DNA of 57,839 bases, taken from NCBI GenBank assembly GCA_000620205.1, contig JHVP01000020.1, positions 1 through 57,839 of the forward strand, written 5' to 3'. A program made the position numbers and the translations under genes. The notes under the pieces are model-generated. The model was given only the letters and a program-made list of their open reading frames with translations. It searched no databases and was not told the origin of the DNA. Origin of the DNA: Geodermatophilaceae bacterium URHA0031 (lineage in GTDB: Bacteria; Actinomycetota; Actinomycetes; Mycobacteriales; Geodermatophilaceae). Of this stretch, positions 43,237-53,237 are shown in pieces (positions within the stretch are counted from its first letter, which is position 1; each line of letters starts with the position of its first letter).

Positions 43237-43272
43237 CCCGGTGACCGCCGGAAGCCGCTGGACGGGGGTCAC

Positions 43273-43278
43273 TACCCT
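43273..43278 (+). promoter_or_regulatory. -10 of leaderless metG promoter
   Basis: TACCCT, six bases, GTG 43285. No ribosome-binding site between. Confidence 0.6.
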
Positions 43279-43284
43279 CAGGCC

Positions 43285-45105
43285 GTGACAGATCGGCACA
43301 TCCTCACCGCCGTCGCGTGGCCCTACGCCAACGGCCCGCGGCACATCGGGCACGTCTCGGGGTTCGGCGTCCCCTCCGACGTCTTCAGCCGGTACCACCG
43401 GATGGCCGGCGACCAGGTGCTGATGGTGAGCGGCACCGACGAGCACGGGACGCCGATCACCGTCGCCGCGGACGCCGAGGGCATCACCCCGCGGGAGATC
43501 GCCGACCGGAACAACCGGGTGATCGTGGACGACCTGCAGAGCCTCGGGCTCAGCTACGACCTGTTCACCCGGACGACGACGGCCAACCACGCCGCGATCA
43601 GCCAGGAGATCTTCCTCGGGCTGCTGAAGAACGGCTACGTCTTCCCGCAGACCACGCTGGGCGCGATCAGCCCGTCGACCGGGCGCACGCTGCCGGACCG
43701 CTACATCGAGGGCACCTGCCCGATCTGCGGCTACGACGGCGCCCGCGGCGACCAGTGCGACAACTGCGGCAACCAGCTGGACCCGGTCGACCTGATCAAC
43801 CCGGTCAGCCGGATCAACGGCGAGACGCCGAAGTTCGTGGAGAGCGAGCACTACTTCCTCGACCTGCCCGCGTTCGCCCGGGCGCTGGGCGACTGGCTGG
43901 CCACCCGCAAGAGCTGGCGGCCCAACGTCCTGAACTTCAGCGTCAACCTGCTCGAGGACCTCAAGCCGCGCAGCTACACCCGGGACATCGACTGGGGTGT
44001 GCGGGTGCCGCTGGAGGGCTGGATCGACCGGCCGGACAAGCGCATCTACGTCTGGTTCGACGCGGTCGTCGGCTACCTGTCGGCCTCGATCGAGTGGGCC
44101 CGCCGCTCCGGTGACCCGGAGGCCTGGCGGCAGTGGTGGCAGACCCCTGACGCCGACGCCTACTACTTCATGGGCAAGGACAACATCGTCTTCCACTCCG
44201 AGATCTGGCCGGCCCAGCTGCTCGGCTACAACGGTGCCGGGGACAAGGGCGGGACGCCGGGGTCGCTGGGCGCCCTGAACCTGCCGACCGAGGTCGTGTC
44301 GAGCGAGTTCCTGACCATGGAGGGCCGCAAGTTCTCCTCCTCGCGGAACGTCGTCATCTACGTCCGGGACTTCCTGTCCCGCTACGACGCCGACGCGCTG
44401 CGCTACTTCATCGCCGTCGCCGGCCCGGAGAACCAGGACACCGACTTCACCTGGGCGGAGTTCCTGCGCCGGAACAACGACGAGCTGGTCGCCGGCTGGG
44501 GCAACCTGGTCAACCGCTCGGTGTCGATGGCGGCCAAGAACGTCGGCGCCGTCCCGACGCCCGGCGAGCTGACCGACGCCGACCGCGCGCTGCTGGCCAC
44601 GACGTCGGGGGCCTTCGGGCCGGTCGGTGACCTGCTGGCGCGCAACCGGCAGAAGGCGGCGGCGACCGAGGCGATGCGGGTCGTCGGCGAGGCGAACAAG
44701 TACCTGTCCGACCAGGCACCGTGGAAGCTCAAGGAGGACCCGGCCCGCCGGGACACCGTCCTGCACACCGCGCTGCAGGCGATCAAGGACTGCAACGCGC
44801 TGCTGACGCCGTTCCTCCCGCACTCCTCGCAGCAGGTGCACGAGCTGCTCGGCGGGACCGGGACCTGGTCGGTGGCCCCCCGGATCGACGAGGTCACCGA
44901 CCTCGACGACGGGTCCCCGTACCCGATCATCACCGGGTCCTACGGCGAGGCGCAGGCCGTCTGGGCGTCCACGCCGCTGCCCCCGCCGGGGACCCCGCTG
45001 GCGCCGCCGACGCCGGTCTTCACCAAGCTCGACCCCTCGATCGTGGAGGAGGAGCTGGCCCGGCTCGAGGCCGGGGGAACGAGCAGCACGGACGGCGAAG
45101 CGTGA
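43285..45105 (+). CDS. metG: Methionyl-tRNA synthetase
   Basis: A 606-residue class I synthetase: [15 protein letters not shown] with HIGH at 20-23, the KMSKS equivalent KFSSS at 349-353, two zinc CxxC pairs ([16 protein letters not shown]), and a C-terminal tail without an obvious tRNA-binding (OB) domain. It charges tRNA-Met. GTG 43285 has a leaderless -10. Ends just before the twin palindromes. Confidence 0.98.
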   Translation: MTDRHILTAVAWPYANGPRHIGHVSGFGVPSDVFSRYHRMAGDQVLMVSGTDEHGTPITVAADAEGITPREIADRNNRVIVDDLQSLGLSYDLFTRTTTANHAAISQEIFLGLLKNGYVFPQTTLGAISPSTGRTLPDRYIEGTCPICGYDGARGDQCDNCGNQLDPVDLINPVSRINGETPKFVESEHYFLDLPAFARALGDWLATRKSWRPNVLNFSVNLLEDLKPRSYTRDIDWGVRVPLEGWIDRPDKRIYVWFDAVVGYLSASIEWARRSGDPEAWRQWWQTPDADAYYFMGKDNIVFHSEIWPAQLLGYNGAGDKGGTPGSLGALNLPTEVVSSEFLTMEGRKFSSSRNVVIYVRDFLSRYDADALRYFIAVAGPENQDTDFTWAEFLRRNNDELVAGWGNLVNRSVSMAAKNVGAVPTPGELTDADRALLATTSGAFGPVGDLLARNRQKAAATEAMRVVGEANKYLSDQAPWKLKEDPARRDTVLHTALQAIKDCNALLTPFLPHSSQQVHELLGGTGTWSVAPRIDEVTDLDDGSPYPIITGSYGEAQAVWASTPLPPPGTPLAPPTPVFTKLDPSIVEEELARLEAGGTSSTDGEA

Positions 45106-45114
45106 GCCCGGTAC

Positions 45115-45138
45115 GGGCCATGTTGGCCAACATGGCCC
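45115..45138. repeat. 24-bp palindrome, copy 1
   Basis: GGGCCATGTTGG followed by its exact reverse complement (CCAACATGGCCC), a perfect 24-base palindrome centred on TTGGCCAA, starting 10 bases after the metG stop. Confidence 0.95.
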
Positions 45139-45168
45139 GTCCCGACGAACGCGACGGTCGCGCCCGCA

Positions 45169-45192
45169 GGGCCATGTTGGCCAACATGGCCC
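45169..45192. repeat. 24-bp palindrome, copy 2
   Basis: Identical to the copy at 45115, 54 bases later (start to start), ending 13 bases before tatD. The 30-base spacer also has a small GCGAC-G-GTCGC palindrome. Confidence 0.95.
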
Positions 45193-45205
45193 ACGGAGGG
45201 CGGGC

Positions 45206-46111
45206 GTGAGCCGCTCGGCGTCGTCGCGGGCCAACCGGCGGGGTGAGCCGCCGTCGTCGCCGGAGCCGCTGCCGTCGCCCGCCGTCGACAGCCACACGCA
45301 CGTCGACATCGCCGTCGGCGGTGAGGACCGCGAGCCGACCGAGGCCGAGGTCGACGAGGCGATCGCCGCCGCGGTCGCGGTGAACGTGCCGCGGCTGGTC
45401 CAGGTGGGGGTGGACGTCGCCTCCTCGCGCTGGTCGGCGGAGCTGGCCGCCCGGCACCCGAACGTGCTGGCGGCCGTGGCGCTGCACCCCAACGAGGCCG
45501 GCGCGGGAGCGGCCACCGAGGCCGCGCTGGCCGAGATCGACCGGCTGGCCGCCCAGCCCCGGGTCCGGGCTGTGGGGGAGACCGGGCTGGACCGCTACCG
45601 GACCGGCGAGGACGGCTGGGCACCGCAGGAGGCGTCCTTCCGGGCGCACATCGACATCGCCAAGCGGCACGGGATCGCCCTGGTCATCCACGACCGGGAC
45701 GCCCACGACGACGTGCTGCGGGTGCTGGACGAGGAGGGCGCCCCGGAGCACACGGTGCTGCACTGCTTCTCCGGTGACGCCGGCTTCGCCCGCGCCTGCA
45801 TCGAGCGGGGTCACGTGCTGTCCTTCGCCGGGACGCTGACCTTCGGCAGCGCCGGCCGGCTGCGGGAGGCGGCGGCGATCACCCCGCTGGACCAGCTCCT
45901 CGTGGAGACCGACGCGCCGTTCCTGACCCCCGTCCCGCTGCGCGGTCGCCCGAACTCCCCCCGGCTGGTGCCGCACACCGTGCGCGCTCTCGCCGAGGTC
46001 ACCGGCACCGACCTCAAGCAGCTCTGCGCCTCCCTCACGTCCACCGCCGAACGGGTCTTCGGCAGCTGGCAGCACGAGGACCCCTCGGCGGCGTCGGGCG
46101 GTACCGCCTAG
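45206..46111 (+). CDS. tatD: TatD-family metal-dependent DNase
   Basis: A 301-residue TIM-barrel hydrolase: SHTHVDIAVGGEDREPTEAE (HxH), GETGLDRYRTGEDG (Glu), VIHDRDAHDD and LHCFSGD (His), LLVETDAPFLTPVPLRGRPN (Asp). TatD cuts DNA 3'-5' and is linked to repair. The N-terminal 27 residues are a disordered extension. GTG 45206 has GGAGGG 6 bases upstream. It follows metG as in mycobacteria (Rv1007c/Rv1008). Confidence 0.95.
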   Translation: MSRSASSRANRRGEPPSSPEPLPSPAVDSHTHVDIAVGGEDREPTEAEVDEAIAAAVAVNVPRLVQVGVDVASSRWSAELAARHPNVLAAVALHPNEAGAGAATEAALAEIDRLAAQPRVRAVGETGLDRYRTGEDGWAPQEASFRAHIDIAKRHGIALVIHDRDAHDDVLRVLDEEGAPEHTVLHCFSGDAGFARACIERGHVLSFAGTLTFGSAGRLREAAAITPLDQLLVETDAPFLTPVPLRGRPNSPRLVPHTVRALAEVTGTDLKQLCASLTSTAERVFGSWQHEDPSAASGGTA

Positions 46112-46137
46112 CCGGGGATCCGGGGCACACTGGGCGC

Positions 46138-46971
46138 GTGGGCCGCCTCATCGCCGTCGTGCTCTTCATCGCCCTGCTCGCTCCGGCCGGACTGCTCGCG
46201 CGGGCCTGGTCGCTCGCCGCCGGTCGCCGGGCGGTCGCGTCGGCGGCCGTCGAGTTCGTCCCGACCACCCCACCGGCGACGGCCCAGCTGGCCCGCCAGG
46301 CCGCCCACGGCCGCCGGGTCCGCAAGCTGGGCTTCGTCCTCGGCGTGGCGCTGGTCGTGCTGTCGGTCGTCCTCTTCGCCGAGGCGTCGGTCTTCCTGTG
46401 GGTGCCGGCGCTGGCCGTCGGCCTGCTCGCCGGCGTCCTGCTGGCCGAGGCGACCCGCCCCCGGGCCCGCTGGGCGCTCAGCAGCCCGCCCCGCCGGCCG
46501 CGCCGCGGCGAGCAGATCTCGCCGTGGCTGCTGTGGACCATGCGCGCCGTCGTCGCCGGGGACGTCATGGCCGCGGTCTGGCTGGCCGACGACCTCGGCA
46601 CCGCGCCGACGGCGGTCGCCCTCGCGGTGCCGCTGGCCGGGTGGCTGCTCGCCGAGGCCGCACTGGTGCGGGTGCTGGTGCGCCCGCTGCCCGCGGAGGG
46701 CGCGGACGTGCCCATCGACGAGGCCCTGCGCACCTGGACCGCCCACCTGGTGGTGGCGGCGGAGACGGTGCTGGCGGTGCTGCCGCTCGGCGCGCTGCTG
46801 CTGCGCGCGGCGATCGACCTCGACGACCGGGTGGCCGGCGACGGCGCCGGGCTGCTCCCGGTCGCGCTCGTCGCGGGCGGTTTCACCGCGATCCTGGCCG
46901 GGCTGGTGGTCGCCGGCTTCCTGGTCACCTGGCTGCGCCCGGTGACCCAGACCACGCACGCCCTGGCCTGA
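46138..46971 (+). CDS. Conserved hypothetical membrane protein
   Basis: A 277-residue protein with about six helices (LIAVVLFIALLAPAGLLA, LGFVLGVALVVLSVVLFAEA, VFLWVPALAVGLLAGVLLAE, and others), with a basic cytosolic stretch (RRPRRGEQ). I do not recognise a family. GTG 46138 has -10-like CACACT six bases upstream. Confidence 0.6.
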   Translation: MGRLIAVVLFIALLAPAGLLARAWSLAAGRRAVASAAVEFVPTTPPATAQLARQAAHGRRVRKLGFVLGVALVVLSVVLFAEASVFLWVPALAVGLLAGVLLAEATRPRARWALSSPPRRPRRGEQISPWLLWTMRAVVAGDVMAAVWLADDLGTAPTAVALAVPLAGWLLAEAALVRVLVRPLPAEGADVPIDEALRTWTAHLVVAAETVLAVLPLGALLLRAAIDLDDRVAGDGAGLLPVALVAGGFTAILAGLVVAGFLVTWLRPVTQTTHALA

Positions 46972-47329
46972 CGGGCCCTCCTGTCCCGTTTCGCCCAAGA
47001 TCAACCTGTGGGCTTCACCACGTGGTCATCCGCGGCTTCGACCGTCCAACACGGCGTGGACATCACGATGCGTGTCGGCGCGCCTGCGGAGCGACTGGTC
47101 GACATGGTGGTTTCTTGATCAGGCACCGTTGTCTTCCGAAGGCGTTCGTTATCGTGTCGTGACCGACCAGCCGGGGTGGGGAACACCCGGGCGACCAGTC
47201 CGACGGTCCGGGCAACCCCCGGCCGCGGACCGACGTCGGGCCGCGCGATGCCGGGCGCCACCTCGGGTGGGGTCCCGTCGGCTGCTGCCCTCGTTCCCCT
47301 GCCCGGGTCCAGTGACCCGTGGATGTGTT
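46972..47329. other. Gap before rpfB: promoter and GC-rich leader
   Basis: The first 20 bases contain GGGCCCTCCTG, the same element seen after sepX. The AT-richer stretch near 47100-47155 includes -10-like TATCGT (47150-47155); no good -35 at 17. The leader 47160-47329 is GC-rich with a hairpin (CCGGGGTG/CACCCGG) and may form structure. I see no match to the ydaO/c-di-AMP riboswitch. Confidence 0.5.
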
Positions 47330-48430
47330 GTGCGCCGATCGTTGAAGTTGAGTCTCTTCGCCCTGGTCCTGCTGGGCCTGGTGGGCGGTTCCGCCGCCTA
47401 CTTCCTCGCCCAGAAGACGGTGACCATCACCGTCGACGGGCAGGCGCGGGAGGTCCGCACCTACGCCGACACGGCGGGTGAGGTGCTGGCCGACGAGGGA
47501 CTGCAGCTCGCGTCGCACGACGTCGTCCTGCCCGACCAGGACGCCGCGGTCGCGGACGGCGACACCATCGTGCTGAACCGGGCCCGGCCGCTGTCGCTGA
47601 CCGTCGACGGCGTGCGCAGCGACGTCTACACGACCGCGCTGTCGGTCGACGGGGCGCTCGACGAGCTCGGCTACCGGGCGGAGAACCTGGTGCTCTCGGC
47701 CAGCCGCAGCGAGCGCCTGCCGCTCGACGGCATGGACCTGTCGATCGCCACCGCCAAGGACGTCACGCTGATCGCCGACGGCCGGCAGCAGGTGGTCACC
47801 ACCACGGCGCAGACCGCGGGAGAGCTGCTGGCCGAGCAGGGCATCGACCTCTCGCCGACCGACCGCACCTCGCTCTACCCGGCCCAGCCGCTGCTGGACT
47901 CGATGGTCCTGCGGGTCACCCGGGTGCAGGTGGAGGACGTCACCGAGGTCCAGCCGGTGGACTACGCCACGGTCGAGACCGACGACCCCCAGGCCCCCGA
48001 GGGCGACCGCACGGTCACCCAGGAGGGCGTCGAGGGCAAGCGGACGATCACCTGGCGGGTCACCCGCACCGACGGGGTCGAGACCGGCCGCGAGCAGGTC
48101 GGCGCCGCCGTCACCACGGCGCCGGTCGACGAGCTGGTCAGCGTCGGCACGAAGGAGGCGCCGGCCGCCGCCAGCACCGCCGTCGTCTCGGCCGACGGCC
48201 TGAACTGGGCCGCGCTGGCCCGGTGCGAGTCCGGCGGTCGGCCGGACGCGGTCAGCGCCAGCGGCACCTACCGCGGCCTGTACCAGTTCTCCCGGGCCAC
48301 CTGGGCCGGCGTGGGCGGCACCGGTGACCCGGCCGCCGCCTCCGTCGCCGAGCAGACGATGCGCGCGCAGATGCTCTACGCCCGCAGTGGTGCCGGCCAG
48401 TGGGGCTGCGGCAGCCACCTCTTCGACTGA
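47330..48430 (+). CDS. rpfB: Resuscitation-promoting factor RpfB-like
   Basis: A 366-residue secreted or membrane-anchored muralytic protein. [22 protein letters not shown] at residues 4-23, DUF348-type repeats ([60 protein letters not shown]), a G5-like domain, then the catalytic Rpf domain [17 protein letters not shown] with the Glu of CESGG and [17 protein letters not shown]. Rpf cleaves peptidoglycan and wakes dormant cells. GTG 47312 is also in frame. Followed at once by rsmA. Confidence 0.95.
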   Translation: MRRSLKLSLFALVLLGLVGGSAAYFLAQKTVTITVDGQAREVRTYADTAGEVLADEGLQLASHDVVLPDQDAAVADGDTIVLNRARPLSLTVDGVRSDVYTTALSVDGALDELGYRAENLVLSASRSERLPLDGMDLSIATAKDVTLIADGRQQVVTTTAQTAGELLAEQGIDLSPTDRTSLYPAQPLLDSMVLRVTRVQVEDVTEVQPVDYATVETDDPQAPEGDRTVTQEGVEGKRTITWRVTRTDGVETGREQVGAAVTTAPVDELVSVGTKEAPAAASTAVVSADGLNWAALARCESGGRPDAVSASGTYRGLYQFSRATWAGVGGTGDPAAASVAEQTMRAQMLYARSGAGQWGCGSHLFD

Positions 48431-49295
48431 TGGCCCGGTCCTGAGCACCGACCCCGAGCAGGGCGACGGGCTGCTGGGCCCGGCCGCGATCCGCGAGCTG
48501 GCCCAGCAGCTCGAGCTGCGACCGACCAAGACGCTCGGTCAGAACTTCCTGCACGACGCCAACACGATCCGGCGGATCGTGCGCACCGCGGACCTCACGC
48601 CGGACGACGTCGTCTGCGAGGTCGGCCCCGGACTGGGGTCGCTGACCCTGGGCCTGCTGCCGGCCTGCGCGCACGTCACCGCCGTCGAGATCGACCCGCG
48701 GCTGGCGGAGCAGCTGCCGCGGACCGTCGCCGACCGGCTGCCCCGGTACGCCGACCGGCTCACCGTGGTCACCGCCGACGCCCTGCGGGTCACCGAGCTG
48801 CCCGGACCCCCGCCCACGGCGCTGGTGGCGAACCTGCCCTACAACATCGCCGTCCCGGTGCTGCTGCACCTGCTGGAGCTGCTGCCCTCGCTGCGCAGCG
48901 CGCTGGTGCTGGTGCAGGCCGAGGTGGCCGACCGGCTGGCCGCCCGGCCGGGGACGCCGTCCTACGGCGTGCCGAGCGTGAAGGCGGCCTGGTACGCCGA
49001 CGTGCGGAGGGCCGGCAACGTCCCGCGGCCGGTCTTCTGGCCGGTGCCGAACGTCGACTCAGGGCTGGTCGCCCTGACCCGGCGGCCGTCGCCGCCCGGG
49101 GACCGGGCCGCCACCTTCGCCGCCGTCGACGCCGCCTTCGCCACCCGGCGCAAGGGGCTGCGGGCCGCGCTGGCGCGGTGGGCGGGCAGCCCCGCTGCGG
49201 CCGAGGAACGGCTGCGCGCCGCCGGGATCGACCCCACCACCCGCGGCGAGCAGCTCTCGGTGACCGACTTCGCCCGGCTGGCCGCCACCGGGTGA
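48390..49295 (+). CDS. rsmA: 16S rRNA dimethyladenosine transferase RsmA (KsgA)
   Basis: A roughly 285-300-residue methyltransferase: [36 protein letters not shown] (SAM loop), [18 protein letters not shown] (NLPY catalytic), and a C-terminal helix domain. It dimethylates A1518/A1519. The homologous start is near [11 protein letters not shown], where only CTG 48441 is available in frame; GTG 48387/48390 overlap rpfB by about 40 bases. I give GTG 48390 as the canonical choice, with CTG 48441 equally possible. Confidence 0.85.
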   Translation: MPASGAAAATSSTDGPVLSTDPEQGDGLLGPAAIRELAQQLELRPTKTLGQNFLHDANTIRRIVRTADLTPDDVVCEVGPGLGSLTLGLLPACAHVTAVEIDPRLAEQLPRTVADRLPRYADRLTVVTADALRVTELPGPPPTALVANLPYNIAVPVLLHLLELLPSLRSALVLVQAEVADRLAARPGTPSYGVPSVKAAWYADVRRAGNVPRPVFWPVPNVDSGLVALTRRPSPPGDRAATFAAVDAAFATRRKGLRAALARWAGSPAAAEERLRAAGIDPTTRGEQLSVTDFARLAATG

Positions 49296-49394
49296 GGACG
49301 TCCTGGCCCCCCACCACTCGCCGGGTCGAGGCGGGCCCCGGCAGGGAGGCCGTCCGGTGCCTCACCCCTCATGCGGCAGTGGCAGGGTGAGCGG

Positions 49395-50363
49395 GTGAGG
49401 AACGCGACGTCCGGTGGACCGGGCAGGTTGGCCGGCAACGGCGCCGTGGCCGCGCGGGCGCCGGCGAAGGTCAACGTGCACCTGGGCGTCGGGCGGCTGC
49501 GCCCGGACGGATACCACGAGGTGCAGACGGTGTACCTGGCCGTCTCGCTGTTCGACACGGTCACCGTGCGGCGCGCGGAGGGGCTCTCGCTGACCCTGCG
49601 CGGAGAGGGCTCGGGCACCGGCCGCGGCCCGTCGAGCGTGCCCGTGGACCGGCGGAACCTGGTGTGGCAGGCGGCCGAGCTGCTCGCCCGGCACGCGGGC
49701 ATCTCCGCCGACGCGCACCTGGAGATCGACAAGGCCATTCCCGCCGCCGCCGGGCTGGCCGGGGGCAGCGCGGACGCCGCCGCGGCGCTGGTCGCGCTGG
49801 ACGCGTTGTGGGGGACCCGGGCCACCCGCGGGGACCTCGCCACGCTCGCTGCCCAGCTGGGCAGCGACGTGCCGTTCAGCCTGCTCGGCGGGGTGGCGCT
49901 GGGCACCCACCGGGGCGAGCGGTTGTCCCCGGTGCTGGCCCGCCGGCGGTGGGACTGGGTGCTGGGCATCGCCGGGGACGGGTTGTCCACCCCGGCCGTC
50001 TACGCCGAGCTGGACGAGCTGCGGGCGGCCGGGACGCTCCCCGACGGCGCGGAGCTGGCCTCGACCGAGCCCGTGATCGCGGCGCTGCGCAGCGGACCGG
50101 CGCCCGCGCTGGCCGCCGCGCTCGCCAACGACCTGCAGGCACCCGCCGTCCGGCTGCGCCCGGAGCTGCGCCGGGCGCTGCGGGCGACGACCGACGCCGG
50201 CGCCCGCGCCGCGCTGGTCAGCGGGTCCGGACCCACCGTGGCCGGCCTGGCCGACGACGAGGACACCGCCGTCCGGCTGGCGGCCGAGCTCGCCGGGGCC
50301 GGCGTCTTCCGCACCGTCCGCGCGGTGCACGGCCCGGTGCACGGCGCCCGGCTGGTCGGCTGA
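49395..50363 (+). CDS. ispE: 4-diphosphocytidyl-2-C-methyl-D-erythritol kinase IspE
   Basis: A 322-residue GHMP kinase: VAARAPAKVNVHLGVGRLRP, AIPAAAGLAGGSADAAAALV (ATP loop), GSDVPFSLLGGVALG, and ALVSGSGPTVAGLADDED. It phosphorylates CDP-ME in the MEP isoprenoid pathway. GTG 49395 has -10-like CAGGGT six bases upstream; ATG 49371 is in frame too. Follows rsmA as in Rv1010/Rv1011. Confidence 0.93.
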   Translation: MRNATSGGPGRLAGNGAVAARAPAKVNVHLGVGRLRPDGYHEVQTVYLAVSLFDTVTVRRAEGLSLTLRGEGSGTGRGPSSVPVDRRNLVWQAAELLARHAGISADAHLEIDKAIPAAAGLAGGSADAAAALVALDALWGTRATRGDLATLAAQLGSDVPFSLLGGVALGTHRGERLSPVLARRRWDWVLGIAGDGLSTPAVYAELDELRAAGTLPDGAELASTEPVIAALRSGPAPALAAALANDLQAPAVRLRPELRRALRATTDAGARAALVSGSGPTVAGLADDEDTAVRLAAELAGAGVFRTVRAVHGPVHGARLVG

Positions 50364-50390
50364 GGGCCGGCCCCGGCGTGCCGCCGGCCC
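50364..50390 (+). terminator. Weak hairpin after ispE
   Basis: GGGCCGG (50364-50370) can pair with CCGGCCC (50384-50390) around a 13-base loop. Confidence 0.4.
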
Positions 50391-50555
50391 GACCGTGACC
50401 CACGGGGCGCGAGGGGCGGCCGGGCGGCCCCCGACCGCGGTGCTGGGTGCCCGGACCCGGGCCCGGCCCTAGGCTCACAGGCGGGGCACCGGTCCACCGG
50501 CGTCCCGCGCAGTCGCACCGCCGGTGCGCGACCGCTCCGCGCGGCCGCCCGGCGA

Positions 50556-50631
50556 TGGGGGATGGGGTAATCGGCAGCCCGCCGGCCTTTGGAGCCGGGA
50601 AGTCTCGGTTCGAGTCCGAGTCCCCCAGCCA
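50556..50631 (+). tRNA. tRNA-Gln(TTG)
   Basis: Acceptor TGGGGGA/TCCCCCA, discriminator G, encoded CCA; D-stem GGG/CCC; anticodon stem CCGGC/GCCGG with loop CTTTGGA (anticodon TTG, glutamine); T-arm CTCGG-TTCGAGT-CCGAG. Located 79 bases before glmU. Confidence 0.95.
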
Positions 50632-50709
50632 GCCCGCCGAGGCGCCGCGCCGGCCCACCGGAGCCGGTGCCCCGCCGCGTCCGCACCACCCGCCATCGCG
50701 AGGAGAACC

Positions 50710-52260
50710 GTGAGCCTGAAGCACACCCCAGCCAGCGCCACCCCCGGCGGCGACGTCGGCGCCGTCGTCGTCCTCGCCGCCGGGCAGGGCACCCGGATGC
50801 GGTCGGCCACCCCGAAGGTGCTGCACCGGCTCGGTGGCCGGTCGATGCTCGGGCACGTGCTGGCCGCAGCCGCCCCGCTGGGCGCCGCGCGCACCGTCGT
50901 CGTCGTCGGCTCCGGCCGGGACATGGTGACCGAGCACCTCGCGGACGTCGCGCCCGAGGCCGCCGCCGTCGTCCAGGAGGAGCAGCTCGGGTCCGGGCAC
51001 GCCGCCGCGGTCGCGCTCGACGCCCTCGGCGAGGTGTCCGGGGCGGTGCTCATCGTCAACGGCGACGCCCCGCTGCTGCGTGCGGAGACGCTCACCACGC
51101 TGGTCCGGGCGCACCGCGACGCCGGCGCCGTGCTCACCGTGCTCACCGCCCAGGTCGCCGACCCGACCGGGCTGGGCCGGATCGTCCGGGACGGGACCGG
51201 CGGCGTGCGGGCCATCGTCGAGGAACGGGACGCCGACGCCGCCACCCGCGCCATCGCCGAGGTCAACGCCGGCGTCTACGTCGGGGACCCCGCCGCCGTG
51301 CGGGAGGCGCTCACCAGGGTCGGCGCGGCCAACGACCAGGGCGAGGTCTACCTGACCGACGTCCTCGGGCTGCTCGTCGCCGACGGGGCCACGGTGGCCG
51401 GGCACCGGGCGGACGACGCCGCGGACACGCTCGGCTGCAACGACCAGCGCGAGCTCGCCGACCGGCGCCGGACGCTGAACGACCGGGTGCTCGACCGGCT
51501 GATGCGCGCCGGCGTGGTGGTCGTCGACCCGATGACCACCTGGGTCGACGTCACCGCGGACGTCGCGGCGGAGGCCGTGCTGCACCCGGGCACCCAGCTG
51601 CTCGGCGCGACGACCGTCGGCGCGGGGGCCGTGGTCGGGCCGGACACCACGCTGCTGGACACCGAGGTCGGCGAGGGCGCCTCGGTCGTCCGCTCGCACG
51701 TCACGCTGGCGGTCATCGGTCCCGCCGCCGACGTCGGCCCGTTCAGCTACCTGCGGCCGGGCACCGAGCTGGCCCGCGGCGCGAAGGTGGGGGCCTTCGT
51801 CGAGACCAAGAACGTGCAGGTCGGCGAGGGCTCCAAGGTGCCGCACCTGTCCTACGTCGGGGACGCCACCATCGGGCGCGGGTCGAACGTGGGGGCGGCG
51901 ACGGTGTTCGTCAACTACGACGGCGTCGCCAAGCACCGCACCGAGATCGGCGATCAGGTCCGGATCGGCTCGGACACGATGCTCGTGGCTCCGGTCACCG
52001 TGGGCGACGGCGCCTACACCGCCGCCGGATCGGTGATCACCGAGGACGTGCCGCCCGGGGCGATGGCCGTGGCCCGGGCCCACCAGCGCAATGTGGCAGG
52101 CTGGGTGGGCCGACGGCGTCCGGGGACGCCCTCGGCACAGGCCGCCGCGGCGGCCGGTGGTGCACCGGCCGACGACGCAGCGGACACTCGACCTGCACAG
52201 TCCGAGGACGGCCGGCCGACGGCCACCGCGGGGGACGACGACCACCAGGGACGGCGATGA
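50710..52260 (+). CDS. glmU: Bifunctional GlcNAc-1-P uridyltransferase / GlcN-1-P acetyltransferase GlmU
   Basis: A 516-residue enzyme: VVVLAAGQGTRMRSATPKVL (pyrophosphorylase loop), VQEEQLGSGHAAAVAL, IVNGDAPLLR, and a left-handed beta-helix acetyltransferase domain with GPFSYLRPGTELARGAKVGA, FVETKNVQVGEGSKVPHLSY and NYDGVAKHRTEIGDQVRIGS. It makes UDP-GlcNAc for peptidoglycan. C-terminal tail of 40 residues is Ala/Asp-rich and disordered. AGGAGA precedes GTG 50710. Overlaps prs start (ATGA). Confidence 0.97.
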   Translation: MSLKHTPASATPGGDVGAVVVLAAGQGTRMRSATPKVLHRLGGRSMLGHVLAAAAPLGAARTVVVVGSGRDMVTEHLADVAPEAAAVVQEEQLGSGHAAAVALDALGEVSGAVLIVNGDAPLLRAETLTTLVRAHRDAGAVLTVLTAQVADPTGLGRIVRDGTGGVRAIVEERDADAATRAIAEVNAGVYVGDPAAVREALTRVGAANDQGEVYLTDVLGLLVADGATVAGHRADDAADTLGCNDQRELADRRRTLNDRVLDRLMRAGVVVVDPMTTWVDVTADVAAEAVLHPGTQLLGATTVGAGAVVGPDTTLLDTEVGEGASVVRSHVTLAVIGPAADVGPFSYLRPGTELARGAKVGAFVETKNVQVGEGSKVPHLSYVGDATIGRGSNVGAATVFVNYDGVAKHRTEIGDQVRIGSDTMLVAPVTVGDGAYTAAGSVITEDVPPGAMAVARAHQRNVAGWVGRRRPGTPSAQAAAAAGGAPADDAADTRPAQSEDGRPTATAGDDDHQGRR

Positions 52261-53237
52261 GCGCGATCCGGCAGACCACCAACAAGAGCCTGATGCTCTT
52301 CTCGGGACGGGCCTACCCCGAGCTGACCACCGAGATCGCCGGCCACCTGGGGGTGACCCCCACCCCGACCGCCTCCTACGAGTTCGCCAACGGTGAGCTC
52401 TTCGTGCGGTTCGAGGAGTCGGTGCGCGGCTGCGATGCCTTCGTCGTGCAGAGCCACACCGCGCCGATCAACACCTGGCTCATGGAGCAGCTGATCATGG
52501 TCGACGCGCTCAAGCGCGCCTCGGCCAAGCGGATCACCGTGGTCGCGCCGTTCTTCCCCTACGCCCGGCAGGACAAGAAGCACCGCGGCCGGGAGCCGAT
52601 CTCGGCCCGGCTCGTCGCCGACATGTTCAAGACTGCGGGCGCCGACCGGCTGATGGCCGTCGACCTGCACACCGCGCAGATCCAGGGCTTCTTCGACGGC
52701 CCGGTCGACCACCTCTTCGCGATGGACCTGCTCATCGAGGACGTCAAGAAGAAGTGGGGCGACCGCGACCTGACCGTCGTCTCGCCGGACTCCGGCCGCG
52801 TCCGGGTCTCCGAGCGGTGGAGCGACAAGCTCGGCGGCACGCCGCTGGCCTTCATCCACAAGACCCGGGACGTGACCCGGCCCAACGAGGTCGTCGCCAA
52901 CCGCGTCGTCGGTGAGGTCGAGGGCCGCGTCTGCATCCTCGTCGACGACATGATCGACACCGGCGGGACGATCGTGAAGGCCGCCGACACGCTCTTCGCC
53001 GCCGGCGCGGCCGACGTGATCATCGCCGCCACCCACGGCGTGCTCTCCGGCCCGGCGATCGACCGGCTGAAGAACAGCCGGGTGAGCGAGGTGCTGGTCA
53101 CCAACACGCTGCCGATCGAGCCGGCCCGGCAGTTCGACAAGCTGACCGTGCTCTCCATCGCCCCGCTGCTCGCCCGGGCCATCAAGGCCGTCTTCGAGGA
53201 CGGCTCGGTGACCAGCCTGTTCGACGGGGCCTCGTGA
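52257..53237 (+). CDS. prs: Ribose-phosphate pyrophosphokinase (PRPP synthetase)
   Basis: A 326-residue enzyme: SLMLFSGRAYPELTTEIAGH, FANGELFVRFEESVRG, FFPYARQDKKHRGREPIS (ATP site), VDLHTAQIQGFFDGPVDHLF and VDDMIDTGGTIVKAADTLF (PRPP loop). It makes PRPP for nucleotide and His synthesis. Coupled to glmU by ATGA overlap. Confidence 0.98.
   Translation: MSAIRQTTNKSLMLFSGRAYPELTTEIAGHLGVTPTPTASYEFANGELFVRFEESVRGCDAFVVQSHTAPINTWLMEQLIMVDALKRASAKRITVVAPFFPYARQDKKHRGREPISARLVADMFKTAGADRLMAVDLHTAQIQGFFDGPVDHLFAMDLLIEDVKKKWGDRDLTVVSPDSGRVRVSERWSDKLGGTPLAFIHKTRDVTRPNEVVANRVVGEVEGRVCILVDDMIDTGGTIVKAADTLFAAGAADVIIAATHGVLSGPAIDRLKNSRVSEVLVTNTLPIEPARQFDKLTVLSIAPLLARAIKAVFEDGSVTSLFDGAS

Noticed and set aside
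42544..45516. 990-residue minus-strand reading frame opposite metG
   Set aside because: High-GC artefact: the plus-strand methionyl-tRNA synthetase fits fully, and the minus frame has no recognisable domain.
47001..47261. Minus-strand small protein before rpfB
   Set aside because: No ribosome site or recognisable motif; it lies in the rpfB leader.
47160..47329. c-di-AMP (ydaO) riboswitch before rpfB
   Set aside because: Expected conserved blocks (GAATC-like and AGCUAACCC-like) are absent; only a GC-rich hairpin is seen.
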